Below, piece after piece: positions 1 through 9,066 of a stretch of 64,000 nucleotides of DNA. Position numbers and translations under genes: made by a program. Positions within the stretch are counted from its first letter, which is position 1. Each line of letters begins with the position of its first letter. A model generated the notes under the pieces. The model saw only the letters and a list, made by a program, of their open reading frames with translations, was not told where the DNA came from and did not search any database. The stretch comes from Pseudomonadota bacterium (GTDB taxonomy: Bacteria; Pseudomonadota; Alphaproteobacteria; Rhizobiales; Methylopilaceae): NCBI GenBank assembly GCA_023388965.1, contig JAEWFF010000067.1, forward strand, positions 1 to 64,000, given 5' to 3'.

Positions 1-1102
1 CGACCATGTAGGTGTTGACCGGCACCTTCGGCTGGTTCACCGGCAGTTGGTGGAAGTTGGTGCCGATGCGGTTGCGCTGCGCGTCGTTATAGGCGAAGGC
101 GCGGCCGAGCAGCATCTTGTCCGGCGAAAGGCCGATGCCGGGCACGGTGTTGCCGGGCGAGAACGCCGCCTGTTCGATCTGCGCGAAGAAGTTCTCCGGA
201 TTGCGGTTCAGCGTCATCTTGCCGACGCGGATCAGCGGATAGTCGGCATGCGGCCAGGTCTTGGTCAGGTCGAACGGATTGATCCGATAGGTCTTCGCCT
301 CTTCATAGGGCATGACCTGCACCGACAGGATCCAGCTCGGATGCTCGCCGCGCTCGATGGCGTCGAACAGGTCGCGACGATGGAAGTCGGCATCGGCGCC
401 GGCCATCTCGGCCGCCTCGGCGTTCGAGAAGAACTCCATGCCCTGCTCGGTATGGAAGTGATACTTGACCCAGAACTTCTCGCCCTTGGCGTTGACCCAC
501 ATATAAGTGTGCGAGCCGTAGCCGTTCATGTGCCGCCAGGTGCGGGGCAGGCCGCGCTCGCCCATCAGATAGGTCACCTGATGGGCGGTCTCCGGGTTGT
601 TGGTCCAGAAATCCCACTGCATGTGGTTGTCGCGCAGGCCGGAATCCGGAAGCCGCTTCTGGCTGCGGATGAAGTGCGGGAACTTCATGGGATCGCGCAC
701 GAAGAAGATCGGCGTGTTGTTGCCGACGAGGTCGTAATTACCCTCGCTCGTGTAGAATTTCAGCGAAAAGCCGCGCACGTCGCGCCAGGTGTCGGGGCTG
801 CCCATCTCGCCGGCGACGGTCGAGAAGCGGGCGAGCATTTCGGTCTTGGCGCCCTTCTGGAACAGGGCCGCCCTGGTGTAGGCGGAGACGTCCTCGCTGG
901 TCTCGAACACGCCAAACGCGCCGGCGCCTTTGGCGTGCGGCTGGCGCTCGATCACCTTCTCGCGGTTGAAATGCGCCATCTGTTCGAGGAAATGCACGTC
1001 GTGCAGCACGATCGGGCCGTCCTGCCCGATGGTCAGCGAATTGCGGTCGCTCGGCGCCGGCGCGCCGGTCGTCATGGTCGAGCCGGTCTTTGTCTTGCTC
1101 AT
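1..1102 (-). CDS. katA: Haem catalase, C-terminus cut by window edge
   Basis: Monofunctional haem catalase, which converts hydrogen peroxide to water and oxygen in the cytoplasm. About 367 N-terminal residues are present. The ATG is at 1102 and the rest lies left of the window. The catalytic set is visible: distal His56 in RQPHAKGAGAFG, Asn129 in VGNNTP, and proximal haem ligand Tyr338 in RAFAY. Spacing between the three agrees with the catalase family. Length and sequence style suggest the small-subunit (clade 3) type. The 'RQPHAKG' variant instead of RVVHAKG occurs in other bacterial catalases. No OxyR-type regulator gene is adjacent. Confidence 0.95.
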   Translation of the reverse strand, partial: MSKTKTGSTMTTGAPAPSDRNSLTIGQDGPIVLHDVHFLEQMAHFNREKVIERQPHAKGAGAFGVFETSEDVSAYTRAALFQKGAKTEMLARFSTVAGEMGSPDTWRDVRGFSLKFYTSEGNYDLVGNNTPIFFVRDPMKFPHFIRSQKRLPDSGLRDNHMQWDFWTNNPETAHQVTYLMGERGLPRTWRHMNGYGSHTYMWVNAKGEKFWVKYHFHTEQGMEFFSNAEAAEMAGADADFHRRDLFDAIERGEHPSWILSVQVMPYEEAKTYRINPFDLTKTWPHADYPLIRVGKMTLNRNPENFFAQIEQAAFSPGNTVPGIGLSPDKMLLGRAFAYNDAQRNRIGTNFHQLPVNQPKVPVNTYMV

Positions 1103-1578
1103 CTATCTTCCTTCTTGGTCGGTTTCCGGCGCATCATTCGAAAGCGCGTCGTTGCGGGCTTTGGACGGCCAGCCGGTTTTCATGAAATCTGTCAGGCGAG
1201 GCGCGCGGGGATCGGGGATAGCCATCCTCTGCGCCGCCGTTTGGCGTTAGGTCCGGTCAGATATCCAACTCGCAGCTTTCTCCTGTCGTCGGGGGTCGGT
1301 CGGGTCGTGCATCCGGTCCACAATCCTGGTGAATAGGGGGGACCGGCGGCCATCGGTGCCGAAGCAGGGCCCGGCGCCGGAATATTGGCGCGCGGGGCGG
1401 AATCTGGCGGCTCCGGCATGGGATGGGCCGCTCATTGTATCTGCCCTCTTTTAGAACGGGAGTAAACAAGCGGTACCCCGTTCCATCGGCGCGAACCGCG
1501 AAAGTGCTGAGAATGTGAACGGTGGGAAGGACAGGAGGAGGCGCGGCGGTCGCCCTCGGAACATGCCGCGAAAGGGCA
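1103..1578. other. Intergenic region between katA and tRNA-Arg
   Basis: 476 bp upstream of the catalase start. No supported gene, strong palindrome or recognisable promoter was seen. Possible short reading frames here have no family resemblance. Confidence 0.4.
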
Positions 1579-1655
<77 letters not shown>

Positions 1656-1923
1656 CTGAAGCGGCGCGGAACATAACGGAACGCGTCCGGCGGGGCAATT
1701 CGGACAGTGGATGCGCCCGCACCCTTTTCTCGATAGCAGGCACGATCGGCGGACGCATCCGGGGGCGGCGGCTTTTGTCCGCCGCGCGGAGTGCTCAAAC
1801 GCTCAAACGCTGCGAGGCTTCATGACGCGGGGGTCGTAGCCGGGTCATGTGGCGTCCGTACCACATCGGGGCGGCTCTCCGTTGTGACGCCCGCTTTTCC
1901 ATTCCCAATCAGGTCGGCCATGT

Positions 1924-1938
1924 TTAACCTTTGGTTAA
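1924..1938. promoter_or_regulatory. CtrA-type box TTAA-N7-TTAA
   Basis: The sequence TTAACCTTTGGTTAA matches the alphaproteobacterial CtrA consensus exactly. It sits in a 7-bp-arm inverted repeat (1923-1939), 24 bp before the start of the beta-barrel-like gene. A DivL-type kinase of the CtrA pathway is encoded at 33 kb. In DNA this GC-rich an exact match is unlikely by chance, but binding is inferred. Confidence 0.6.
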
Positions 1939-1961
1939 AGGTACAAAACGGGGGGTGGCAA

Positions 1962-3068
1962 GTGAACAGCATTCTGGCGGCCGCAGGCCGATACGCAACG
2001 GCCCGGGTGGCGCCCCCTGTTCGCAACCATCGCCTTCGCAGGCGTGATGCACGTCACCGTTGCAACGGCCGAGGCGGTTACGCTCACCCCTGAACAGCAG
2101 GCTATCGTCGAAAAATACAAGATCAGCCGGGCCGATCAGGAGACGTTGTTCGGAACGAGGACAGTGGCCGCCAAAGCGGCGTCTCCGCAGGAGCGGGCTC
2201 CATCGGAGCCTCCCGTCAGTTCGGCACCCGGTTTTCTTTCCGGTACCTACGTCTGGGTTGGCGCCGATACGTATAAGTCGATCGGAGACCGTCTGACGAA
2301 CATCAATGGAGGAACGGGCTCGCTCACCGGCAGCTTCGGCGGTGTGGCCGGCTTCAATTCCGGTTTTAACCTCGGCGAATCGAATTTCGGGGTTCAGGCC
2401 GGCGCCAGCGTGGGCGTTTATGATCCCAAAGGGCGCATCCGCCTCGTCCCGGATGATGAGAACCATGAATTCCAAACCTATTACACGGCGGGTTTCTACA
2501 AGCGCGGCGATATGCTGGCGGCGGATCCAACGATTGCGGATCGGCTGAGTCTGGGCCTTGTCTATGATGGCTTCCATGCAAAGCGTTGGGGCATCAACGC
2601 GAACGACATCGATCTGGGCCAGGTCCGCGGCACCCTCGGCTTCGCGCTGAATGAAACGACCGAAATCGGCGTATGGGGCACCGTTGGCGTGAACGACGAC
2701 GAGGCTGCGGTCACGGTGGCCGGCGCTCCCGGTGTTCGCAGAACAATTCGCGCGATGAACCAGGCGAATGCTTACGTGAACTCCTGGCCTATGTCGGCAT
2801 GTTTGACGGCGCGGATATCGCCGAATGGCAAATTGGCATGGTTGGCCGCGTCCCGCTGAGTGACACCTGGTCGACCATTGTCAGCGCCAACTATGTATCG
2901 CCCAGCGCTGGAGCCGGCCCGGTCGGTTCAGGCGAGGAACAGTTCAGCGCCTCCGTCGGCCTTGCCTATCACTTCGGGGGCAATGCGGTGAGTTCCACTG
3001 TCACCGGAAACAGGGAGCTGCCTTTGCTGGACGTGGCCGGCAACAGGTCGTTCCTCGTCACCGACTAG
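1962..3068 (+). pseudogene. Exported beta-barrel-like protein, two frameshifts
   Basis: Reading starts at GTG 1962 in one frame. Near 2002-2006 an extra base in a run of G shifts it to the frame that supplies the signal peptide core (RPLFATIAFAG...ATAEA, ending near 2080). A second shift, near 2787, looks like one missing base: the text changes from NQANAYVN to LAYVGMFDGA in another frame, and that frame runs to the stop at 3066-3068. Joined, the product would be about 365 residues: a signal peptide, a short helical segment, then alternating Gly-rich strands typical of an outer-membrane barrel. The family is not recognised with certainty. The frameshifts could be real decay or sequencing/assembly errors. 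A CtrA-type box lies just upstream. Confidence 0.6.
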
Positions 3069-3169
3069 CAAAAACGGAAAACGGACTCAAAGAGCCAAAC
3101 GGGCGCGCCGGGCGGATCCATTCGGCCGGTGCCATGTCTTTGCGGTTCTCCCCGGCCAGTCCGGGCCGC

Positions 3170-4159
3170 TCAGGCGCCGTCGTGTGCGAGCAGGTGGACG
3201 CTGAACAGCTTTTCGGAATCCATGAAGCAGTCCACCGGGCGCCAGCCGGTCCGCGCGGCCAGATTCTGGAAATCGGCGACGGAATATTTGTAGGAATTTT
3301 CGGTGTGGATCGTCTCGCCTTCGCGGAAGGCGAAATTGTCGCCCGCGACGCGCACGGTCTGCGGCTTCAGGCTTTCCAGATGCATTTCCACGCGCCCGCG
3401 CGCCGCGTTGTAATAGGCGCGGTGCCGGAACGCCTTCAGGTCGAACGTGCCGCCGAGTTCGCGGTTGATGCGCGTCAGGAGATTGAGGTTGAAGGCGGCG
3501 GTCACGCCCGCCGCGTCATTGTAGGCGGCGTGCAGGATCGCGCCGTGCTTTTTCAGGTCGACGCCGACGAGGAAATACGCGCCGGAGCCGAGGCTGCCCG
3601 CGGCGCGGCTCATGAACGTCTCCGCATTGTCCGGCGAGAGATTGCCGATGGTCGATCCCGGAAAGAAGCCGAGCCGCGCCCTCCGCTCCAGACTGGCCGG
3701 CAGCCGCACCTTCTGCATGAAATCCGCTTCCACCGGAACGACGGCGATGTCGGGATAATCCCGCGCCAGTTCCTGCGCCGCGGCGCGCATATGGTCCCCG
3801 GAAATGTCGATGGGTATGTACGCCGATGGCGCATCGAGCGCGTCGAGGAGGATGCGGGCCTTGACGCTCGATCCCGCGCCGAATTCGATCAGGGCCGCGC
3901 CGGGGCCGATGCGTGCGGCGATGGCGGGCGCGGCCTCGGCAAGGATCGCAAGCTCGGTCCGCGTCGGATAATATTCGGGCACGTCGCAGATGCGGTCGAA
4001 CAGATGCGAGCCCGCCGCGTCGTAGAAATATTTCGGCGGGATGCTTTTCTGCGGCCGGGCGAGACCCGTCAGCACATCGTGCAGGAACGCATTGCCGCTT
4101 TCGGCAGATGTATGTGCATGGGCGTCGAGCCATGCGGGACGGCGACCCAGAGCCGGCAT
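3170..4159 (-). CDS. egtD: L-histidine N-alpha-methyltransferase EgtD
   Basis: SAM-dependent enzyme that trimethylates histidine to hercynine, the first step of ergothioneine synthesis. 329 residues, the usual length. Visible landmarks are YFYDAAGSHLFDRI (residues 45-58), PEYYPTRTE (61-69), the SAM-binding EFGAGSSVKARILL (92-105), and near the C-terminus HTENSYKYS, which carries the histidine-binding residues of the family. The ATG overlaps the egtB stop by one base (TGATG), so the two genes are translationally coupled with egtB first. A longer in-frame reading upstream lies over egtB and is rejected. Confidence 0.95.
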   Translation of the reverse strand: MPALGRRPAWLDAHAHTSAESGNAFLHDVLTGLARPQKSIPPKYFYDAAGSHLFDRICDVPEYYPTRTELAILAEAAPAIAARIGPGAALIEFGAGSSVKARILLDALDAPSAYIPIDISGDHMRAAAQELARDYPDIAVVPVEADFMQKVRLPASLERRARLGFFPGSTIGNLSPDNAETFMSRAAGSLGSGAYFLVGVDLKKHGAILHAAYNDAAGVTAAFNLNLLTRINRELGGTFDLKAFRHRAYYNAARGRVEMHLESLKPQTVRVAGDNFAFREGETIHTENSYKYSVADFQNLAARTGWRPVDCFMDSEKLFSVHLLAHDGA

Positions 4160-5445
4160 CACGCATCCTCCGCAAGCCGCAGCCCGGCGAACGGCCAGCG
4201 CTGATGCGGATAGAAGAAATTGCGGTAGGTCGCGCGGATATGCCCGTCCGGCGTCGCGCAGCATCCGCCGCGCAGCACCATCTGGTTCGACATGAACTTG
4301 CCGTTGTATTCGCCGAGCGCGCCGGGCGCCGCGCGATAGCCCGGATAGGGCGTGTAGGGACTCATGGTCCATTCCCACACATCGCCGAACATCTGTGCGG
4401 GGCGATCCACATCGGGGGCGGCGGCAATCGGGCGGAAATGCCCGGACGAGGCGAAGTTCCCCGTCTGCGGCAGATCGCGCGCCACGATCTCCCATTCGGC
4501 TTCGGTCGGCAGCCTCTTGCCGGTCCAGCGCGCATAGGCGTCGGCCTCGTAACAGGAGACGTGAACCACGGGCGCCGCGGGGTCGATCCGGTGCTGTCCG
4601 CACAGGGTCATCGCCTCGAAGCCGTCGTGGGTTTTCTCCCAATAGAGCGGCGCGCGCAGTTCGCCGGTCCTGACACGCGCCCAGCCGTCCGCCAGCCACA
4701 GATCCGGGCGTTCATAGCCGCCATCCTCCATGAAGTTGAGCCATTCCGCGTTGGTCACGGCGCGCGACGCGATGCGGAACGGGCGGAGAAGCACTTCGTG
4801 GCGCGGCCCTTCATTGTCGTAGGCGAAATCATCGCTTTCGTGCCCGATCTCGAACACGCCGCCCGCATGGTCGAAAAAGGACAGCGGCACGGCCTCGCGC
4901 GCGAGATGCGGCTTCCACGGCGCATAGGCCGGCCGCAGCGGATTGGCGGCGAACAGGTTCAGCACATCCATCAGGATCAGTTCCTGATGCTGCTGCTCAT
5001 GGTGCAGGCCGATCTCGACGAGGGGCGCGATGGTACGCCAGCCCGGCTCGTCCGCATTCGTCATGAGGTCGTGCATCGCGCCGGTCACGTAGGTACGATA
5101 GGCAGAGATTTCGGAGACGGTCGGGCGCGTGATGAGGCCGCGCTCGAAGCGGTTATGCCGTGCGCCGGCGGCTTCGTAATAGGAGTTGAACAGAAATCCG
5201 AACCGGGGATGGGCGGTCTCGTATCCCTTCAGATGCGGGACGAGAAGGAAGGTCTCGAAAAACCACGAAACATGGGCGAGATGCCATTTGACCGGGCTGC
5301 AATCGGGCATGGATTGCACGGTCTGATCTTCGGGGCCGAGGCCCTGCGTGAGCCGTTCGGTCCCCGCGCGGATATCGGCAAAGCGCGCCTGCATGGCCTC
5401 GCGCGTCCCGGCGGGTTCGGATCGTCCGGCAGGAATATCGCTCAT
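4159..5445 (-). CDS. egtB: Ergothioneine sulfoxide synthase EgtB
   Basis: Non-haem iron enzyme that joins hercynine to a thiol donor with oxygen to form the sulfoxide. 428 residues: an N-terminal DinB-like helical domain, then a formylglycine-generating-enzyme-like (SUMF1) domain from about residue 190. Probable iron ligands are His58 (WHLAHVSWF) and His149/His153 (HHEQQHQE). The C-terminus has VLRGGCCATP and YRNFFYPHQRWPFAGLRL, typical of the family. No egtA, egtC or egtE is near, so the thiol donor (cysteine or gamma-Glu-Cys) cannot be decided from the context. The Prx gene lies upstream on the same strand but is separated by a terminator. Confidence 0.94.
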   Translation of the reverse strand: MSDIPAGRSEPAGTREAMQARFADIRAGTERLTQGLGPEDQTVQSMPDCSPVKWHLAHVSWFFETFLLVPHLKGYETAHPRFGFLFNSYYEAAGARHNRFERGLITRPTVSEISAYRTYVTGAMHDLMTNADEPGWRTIAPLVEIGLHHEQQHQELILMDVLNLFAANPLRPAYAPWKPHLAREAVPLSFFDHAGGVFEIGHESDDFAYDNEGPRHEVLLRPFRIASRAVTNAEWLNFMEDGGYERPDLWLADGWARVRTGELRAPLYWEKTHDGFEAMTLCGQHRIDPAAPVVHVSCYEADAYARWTGKRLPTEAEWEIVARDLPQTGNFASSGHFRPIAAAPDVDRPAQMFGDVWEWTMSPYTPYPGYRAAPGALGEYNGKFMSNQMVLRGGCCATPDGHIRATYRNFFYPHQRWPFAGLRLAEDA

Positions 5446-5525
5446 GGGCCGTCTCCGTGGATGCGCATCGCATCAACAGACGGCGCGGCGAAAAGTTCGC
5501 CTTCGGGGGAGGCTTGCCCAAAGAA

Positions 5526-5552
5526 AAAGCCCGCCGGACAGGCGGGCTTTTC
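5526..5552. terminator. Rho-independent terminator after Prx gene
   Basis: Perfect 11-bp stem AAAAGCCCGCC/GGCGGGCTTTT with a 5-nt loop, 22 bp beyond the stop of the peroxiredoxin gene (minus strand). It separates that gene from egtBD. Confidence 0.85.
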
Positions 5553-5573
5553 TGGTTGTGCCGGATGCCGGGT

Positions 5574-6209
5574 CTACTGGCCGGGCTGTTCGGTGACGCG
5601 CAGATAGGGTTTCAGCGCCTTCCAGCCTTTCGGGAATTTCTCCTTGGCGGCTTCGTCGGAAACGCTGGGAACGATGATGACGTCCTGGCCCTGCTGCCAG
5701 TCGGCGGGCGTCGCCACCGCGAAATCGTCCGTCAGTTGCAGGGAATCGATCGTGCGCAGGATCTCATCGAAATTGCGGCCTGTCGCGGCCGGATAGGTGA
5801 GCGTCAGGCGCACCTTCTTGTTCGGGTCGATCACGAACACCGAACGCACCGTCATCGTGTCGGAGGCGTTGGGGTGGATCATGCCGTATTTGTCGGACAC
5901 CGATTTGTCGGCATCGGCGAGCAGCGGGAAGTTCAGCGCCGCGCCCTGCGTCTCGGCGATATCGGCCGACCACTGGCCGTGGTTCTCGATCGTATCGACC
6001 GACAGGCCGATGACCTTGACGCCGCGCTTGTCGAATTCGCCCTTCAGCTTGGCGACCGCGCCGAGCTCAGTCGTGCAGACCGGGGTGAAGTTTTTCGGGT
6101 GAGAGAACAGGACGACCCAATTGCCGCCTGCCCAGTCATGAAAGCGGATTTTGCCCTCGGTGGAGTCCTGCTCGAAATCCGGGGCGATGTCACCGATACG
6201 GACGCTCAT
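5574..6209 (-). CDS. 1-Cys peroxiredoxin (Prx6 type)
   Basis: Thiol peroxidase that reduces hydrogen peroxide and organic hydroperoxides. 211 residues. The peroxidatic cysteine is Cys45 in HPKNFTPVCTTELG, the Prx6-type signature, and the long C-terminal extension (KGWKALKPYLR) also fits. I chose ATG 6209 because the protein then starts with the usual MSVRIGDIAPDF and has a GGGAGG ribosome site. In-frame codons upstream to 6314 encode no family sequence. It stands alone between two terminators or promoters. With catalase and ergothioneine genes nearby, the region is rich in oxidant defence. Confidence 0.93.
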   Translation of the reverse strand: MSVRIGDIAPDFEQDSTEGKIRFHDWAGGNWVVLFSHPKNFTPVCTTELGAVAKLKGEFDKRGVKVIGLSVDTIENHGQWSADIAETQGAALNFPLLADADKSVSDKYGMIHPNASDTMTVRSVFVIDPNKKVRLTLTYPAATGRNFDEILRTIDSLQLTDDFAVATPADWQQGQDVIIVPSVSDEAAKEKFPKGWKALKPYLRVTEQPGQ

Positions 6210-6392
6210 CGCGGCCTCCCTTGTGGTCGCCTCTTGGAGGCGATTGTGTATCCGGCATGGATATGCGCCCGGGCACCAAATCACGCAAGAAAAAAGTTTG
6301 TGTAGAATAATCACATATATAAGCAGTTGATTTTAGTAACCTTGCCGCGAAGTCGTCAGATATTGGCAACCGGTCCGGTGTAGAATTGCCGC

Positions 6393-7430
6393 GTGACCGC
6401 AGAAGCCTCCCTTTCCGAAAGCCGCGACCGGCGCATTCCCTGGGTCGATTACGCCAAGGGCATCTGCATCGTCATGGTCGTGATGATGCATTCGACGCTC
6501 GGGGTCGGAGAGGCTGCGGGCGGCGAGGGCTTTCTGCATTACGTGGTGGAGTTCGCCCGGCCGTTCCGGATGCCGGATTTCTTCCTGATCTCGGGCCTTT
6601 TCCTCAGCATCGTCATCGACCGCGACTGGCGCACCTATCTCGACCGCAAGGTCGTGCATTTCTTCTATTTCTATGTGCTGTGGCTGGCGATCCAGGGCGC
6701 GCTGAAATGGCTGCCCGACGGCCCGGCCGTGTTCGGCGAAGAGTTCGCGCTCGGCCTCGTCCAGCCCTTCGGGACATTGTGGTTCATCTATCTGCTGCCC
6801 GTGTTCTTCGTCGCCGCCAAGCTGCTGAAGAATGTGCCGCCGCTGCTCGTTCTCGCCGTCGCGGCGCTGCTCGAAATGGCGCCGGTCCATACGGGCTCGG
6901 TCGTCGTCAATGAGTTCGCCGCGCGCTTCATCTATTTCTGCATCGGCTGGTACGCCGCGCCCGCAGTGTTCGCCTTCGCCCGCATCGTCCAGGATTATGC
7001 CGGCGCGGCTCTCATCGCGCTTGCGGGCTGGGCGGTGCTGCACGCGCTTGCGGTGTTCTGGCTCGGCCTGTCGACTTTGCCCGTGGTGTCGCTCCTGCTC
7101 GGCCTTGTCGGCTGCGCGGCGGTGGTTGCGGCGGCCGCGCTGCTCGCGCGCTTCAAGGGCGCCGATTTCATCCGCTATTGCGGCGAGCATTCCATCGTCA
7201 TCTATCTCGCCTTCTTCCTGCCCATGGCCGCGACGCGGATCGCGCTGATGAAGACCGGGGTCGTGACCGATATCGGCTGGATGTCGGTCATCGTGACCGC
7301 GATGGGAATCGTGTGCCCGCTGATCCTCTACTGGTTCACGGAGCGGACGGGCTGGCTGCGTTTCCTGTTCAACCGCCCCGATGCGTTCCGCATCGACCGG
7401 GCGCGGCCGAACGTGCAGCCGGCGGAATGA
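6393..7430 (+). CDS. Acyltransferase 3 family membrane protein
   Basis: Integral membrane acyltransferase (OafA/YrhL/OpgC superfamily). 345 residues starting at GTG 6393. The N-terminus RIPWVDYAKGICIVMVVMMHS (about residues 14-34) carries the family pattern of a cytoplasmic Arg/Asp followed by a first membrane helix ending in a conserved His. FRMPDFFLISGLFLS matches the second conserved block. About ten hydrophobic segments follow. Such enzymes acylate surface sugars or periplasmic glucans; the substrate here is unknown. It is monocistronic, with a terminator directly after the stop. Confidence 0.85.
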   Translation: MTAEASLSESRDRRIPWVDYAKGICIVMVVMMHSTLGVGEAAGGEGFLHYVVEFARPFRMPDFFLISGLFLSIVIDRDWRTYLDRKVVHFFYFYVLWLAIQGALKWLPDGPAVFGEEFALGLVQPFGTLWFIYLLPVFFVAAKLLKNVPPLLVLAVAALLEMAPVHTGSVVVNEFAARFIYFCIGWYAAPAVFAFARIVQDYAGAALIALAGWAVLHALAVFWLGLSTLPVVSLLLGLVGCAAVVAAAALLARFKGADFIRYCGEHSIVIYLAFFLPMAATRIALMKTGVVTDIGWMSVIVTAMGIVCPLILYWFTERTGWLRFLFNRPDAFRIDRARPNVQPAE

Positions 7431-7456
7431 AAAAGGCGGGCTCGTGCCCGCCTTTT
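7431..7456. terminator. Bidirectional terminator
   Basis: Perfect stem AAAAGGCGGGC/GCCCGCCTTTT with loop TCGT. It lies between the convergent acyltransferase and MFS genes and ends in T runs on both strands. Confidence 0.88.
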
Positions 7457-7467
7457 CCGTATTGCCA

Positions 7468-8766
7468 TTACTCCGCGGGCTGTAATGACGCTTCCGATTG
7501 TACCGCCTGCGCTTCGCGGATTTTCTTCGCGCGCATCGGCTTCAGGATCAGAAGCGCGGTCAGGGCCGCAAGCGCGTTGACCGCGGCTGCCGCGTAGAAC
7601 GTCGTCTCCCAGGAGCCCGTCATCTCTTGCGCAAGGCTTGCGAGCGGAACGAGGAAGCTCGCGGTGCCTTTGGCAGTGTAGAGCAGACCGGCATTGGTCG
7701 TCGCGAACTTCGAGCCGAACGTGTCGGCGCAGGTCGAGGGGAACAGCGAGTAGATCTCGCCCCAGGCGAAGAACACCACGCCCGTCAGCAGCACGAAGGC
7801 GACCGGGTTATGGCCGAACTCCCACAGCGCCACGATGCCGACGGCTTCCAGCGCGAAGCAGATGAACATCGTGTTCTCGCGGCCGATATGGTCCGAAACC
7901 CAGCCGAAGAACGGGCGTGTGACGCCGTTCAGCACGCGGTCGATGGCGAGTGCGAAGGTCAGCGCCGGAAGCGTCAGCCCCAGCATCGAGACCGGCACAT
8001 CGACCAGCTGCCAGTCCTTGGCGATGGGGCCGATCTGCGCGGTGACGACAAGGCCGCCGGCGGCGACCAGCACGAACATGACATAGAGAACCCAGAAGAC
8101 CGGGGTCTTCAGCATTTCCATGGGGCCATATTCGCGGCGGGTCTGGATGACGTTCGCCGTCTTGGCCGGCGGCAGAAGCTCCACGATCGGCTTTTTCAGC
8201 AGAAGGCCGAGCAGCAGCACCGATCCGCCCTGAATGAGGCCGAACGTGGTGAACGTCTGCTCATAGCCCGAAGAGGCGATCATGTTGGCGATGGGGATGA
8301 TGGTCAGGGCCGAGCCGGCGCCGAAACCGGCGGCCGTGATGCCGGCGGCAAGGCCGCGGCGGTCCGGAAACCATTTCAGCGCATTGCCGACACAGGTGCC
8401 GTAGACGGCGCCCGCGCCGATGCCGCCGATGGCCGCCCCGACATAGAGCAGCGTGAGCGAGTCCGCGACCGAGTTCAGCAGCCAGGCGAGGCCGCAGAGC
8501 AGACCGCCGAACACGACGACCACGCGCGGGCCGAATTTGTCGACGAACCAGCCCTCGACCGGGACCAGCCATGTTTCAGTGACGATGAAGATCGTGAAGG
8601 CCACCTGGATCGCCGACAGCGACCAGCCGTGCTTTTCCTGGATCGGCTCGACGAACAGGGTCCAGCCATATTGAAGATTGGCCACCATCGCCATGCAGAC
8701 CACGCCAATGGCGAGCTGCATCCAGCGGCCGCCGAAAGGCGGACGAATCGTTTCTTCAGAAGACAT
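7468..8766 (-). CDS. MFS carrier, oxalate/formate antiporter-like
   Basis: Twelve-helix major facilitator of the oxalate/formate antiporter (OxlT-like) group. 432 residues from ATG 8766, preceded by AGGAGG at a 9-nt gap. An upstream in-frame ATG at 8793 lies before that ribosome site and is less likely. Family-like segments are NLQYGWTLFVEPI in helix 1, DKFGPRVVVV (loop 2-3), GNALKWFPDRRGLAAGI, and RPFFGWVSDHIGRENTMF in the central loop. Substrate is probably a monocarboxylate or dicarboxylate such as oxalate, but no oxalate-degrading genes are adjacent, so this stays open. Confidence 0.8.
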   Translation of the reverse strand: MSSEETIRPPFGGRWMQLAIGVVCMAMVANLQYGWTLFVEPIQEKHGWSLSAIQVAFTIFIVTETWLVPVEGWFVDKFGPRVVVVFGGLLCGLAWLLNSVADSLTLLYVGAAIGGIGAGAVYGTCVGNALKWFPDRRGLAAGITAAGFGAGSALTIIPIANMIASSGYEQTFTTFGLIQGGSVLLLGLLLKKPIVELLPPAKTANVIQTRREYGPMEMLKTPVFWVLYVMFVLVAAGGLVVTAQIGPIAKDWQLVDVPVSMLGLTLPALTFALAIDRVLNGVTRPFFGWVSDHIGRENTMFICFALEAVGIVALWEFGHNPVAFVLLTGVVFFAWGEIYSLFPSTCADTFGSKFATTNAGLLYTAKGTASFLVPLASLAQEMTGSWETTFYAAAAVNALAALTALLILKPMRAKKIREAQAVQSEASLQPAE

Positions 8767-9066
8767 TCCCGTCTTCCTCCTAGACTTGTGCATGTTTTCA
8801 GGTCCTGCCCGCAGCCTTCATGGCGTGCGGGAGCGGGCACCACGTCGTTCAGGCGTGAAGCTCTGAAGTCGTGTCCGGCGTCGAAGATCGTTTCGCGTTT
8901 ATCTTATGATCGAGGATCGGCGGAGGGCGCGGCTCTGCCATGTGAAATACGCCTGCATGGGCCGGAAGTACCTTAGCCTTTGGGCGTGCGGCGAAAAGTC
9001 AGGCCGCGCACGGGGAAACGTTCTTTCCCGAATGACAGAAGCGCCGCCGCTCACCATATTGCCGCC
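8767..9066. other. Divergent intergenic region oxlT-like / polA
   Basis: 300 bp holding the promoters of two divergent genes. Nothing specific was recognised apart from the AGGAGG ribosome site of the MFS gene at its left edge. Confidence 0.4.
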
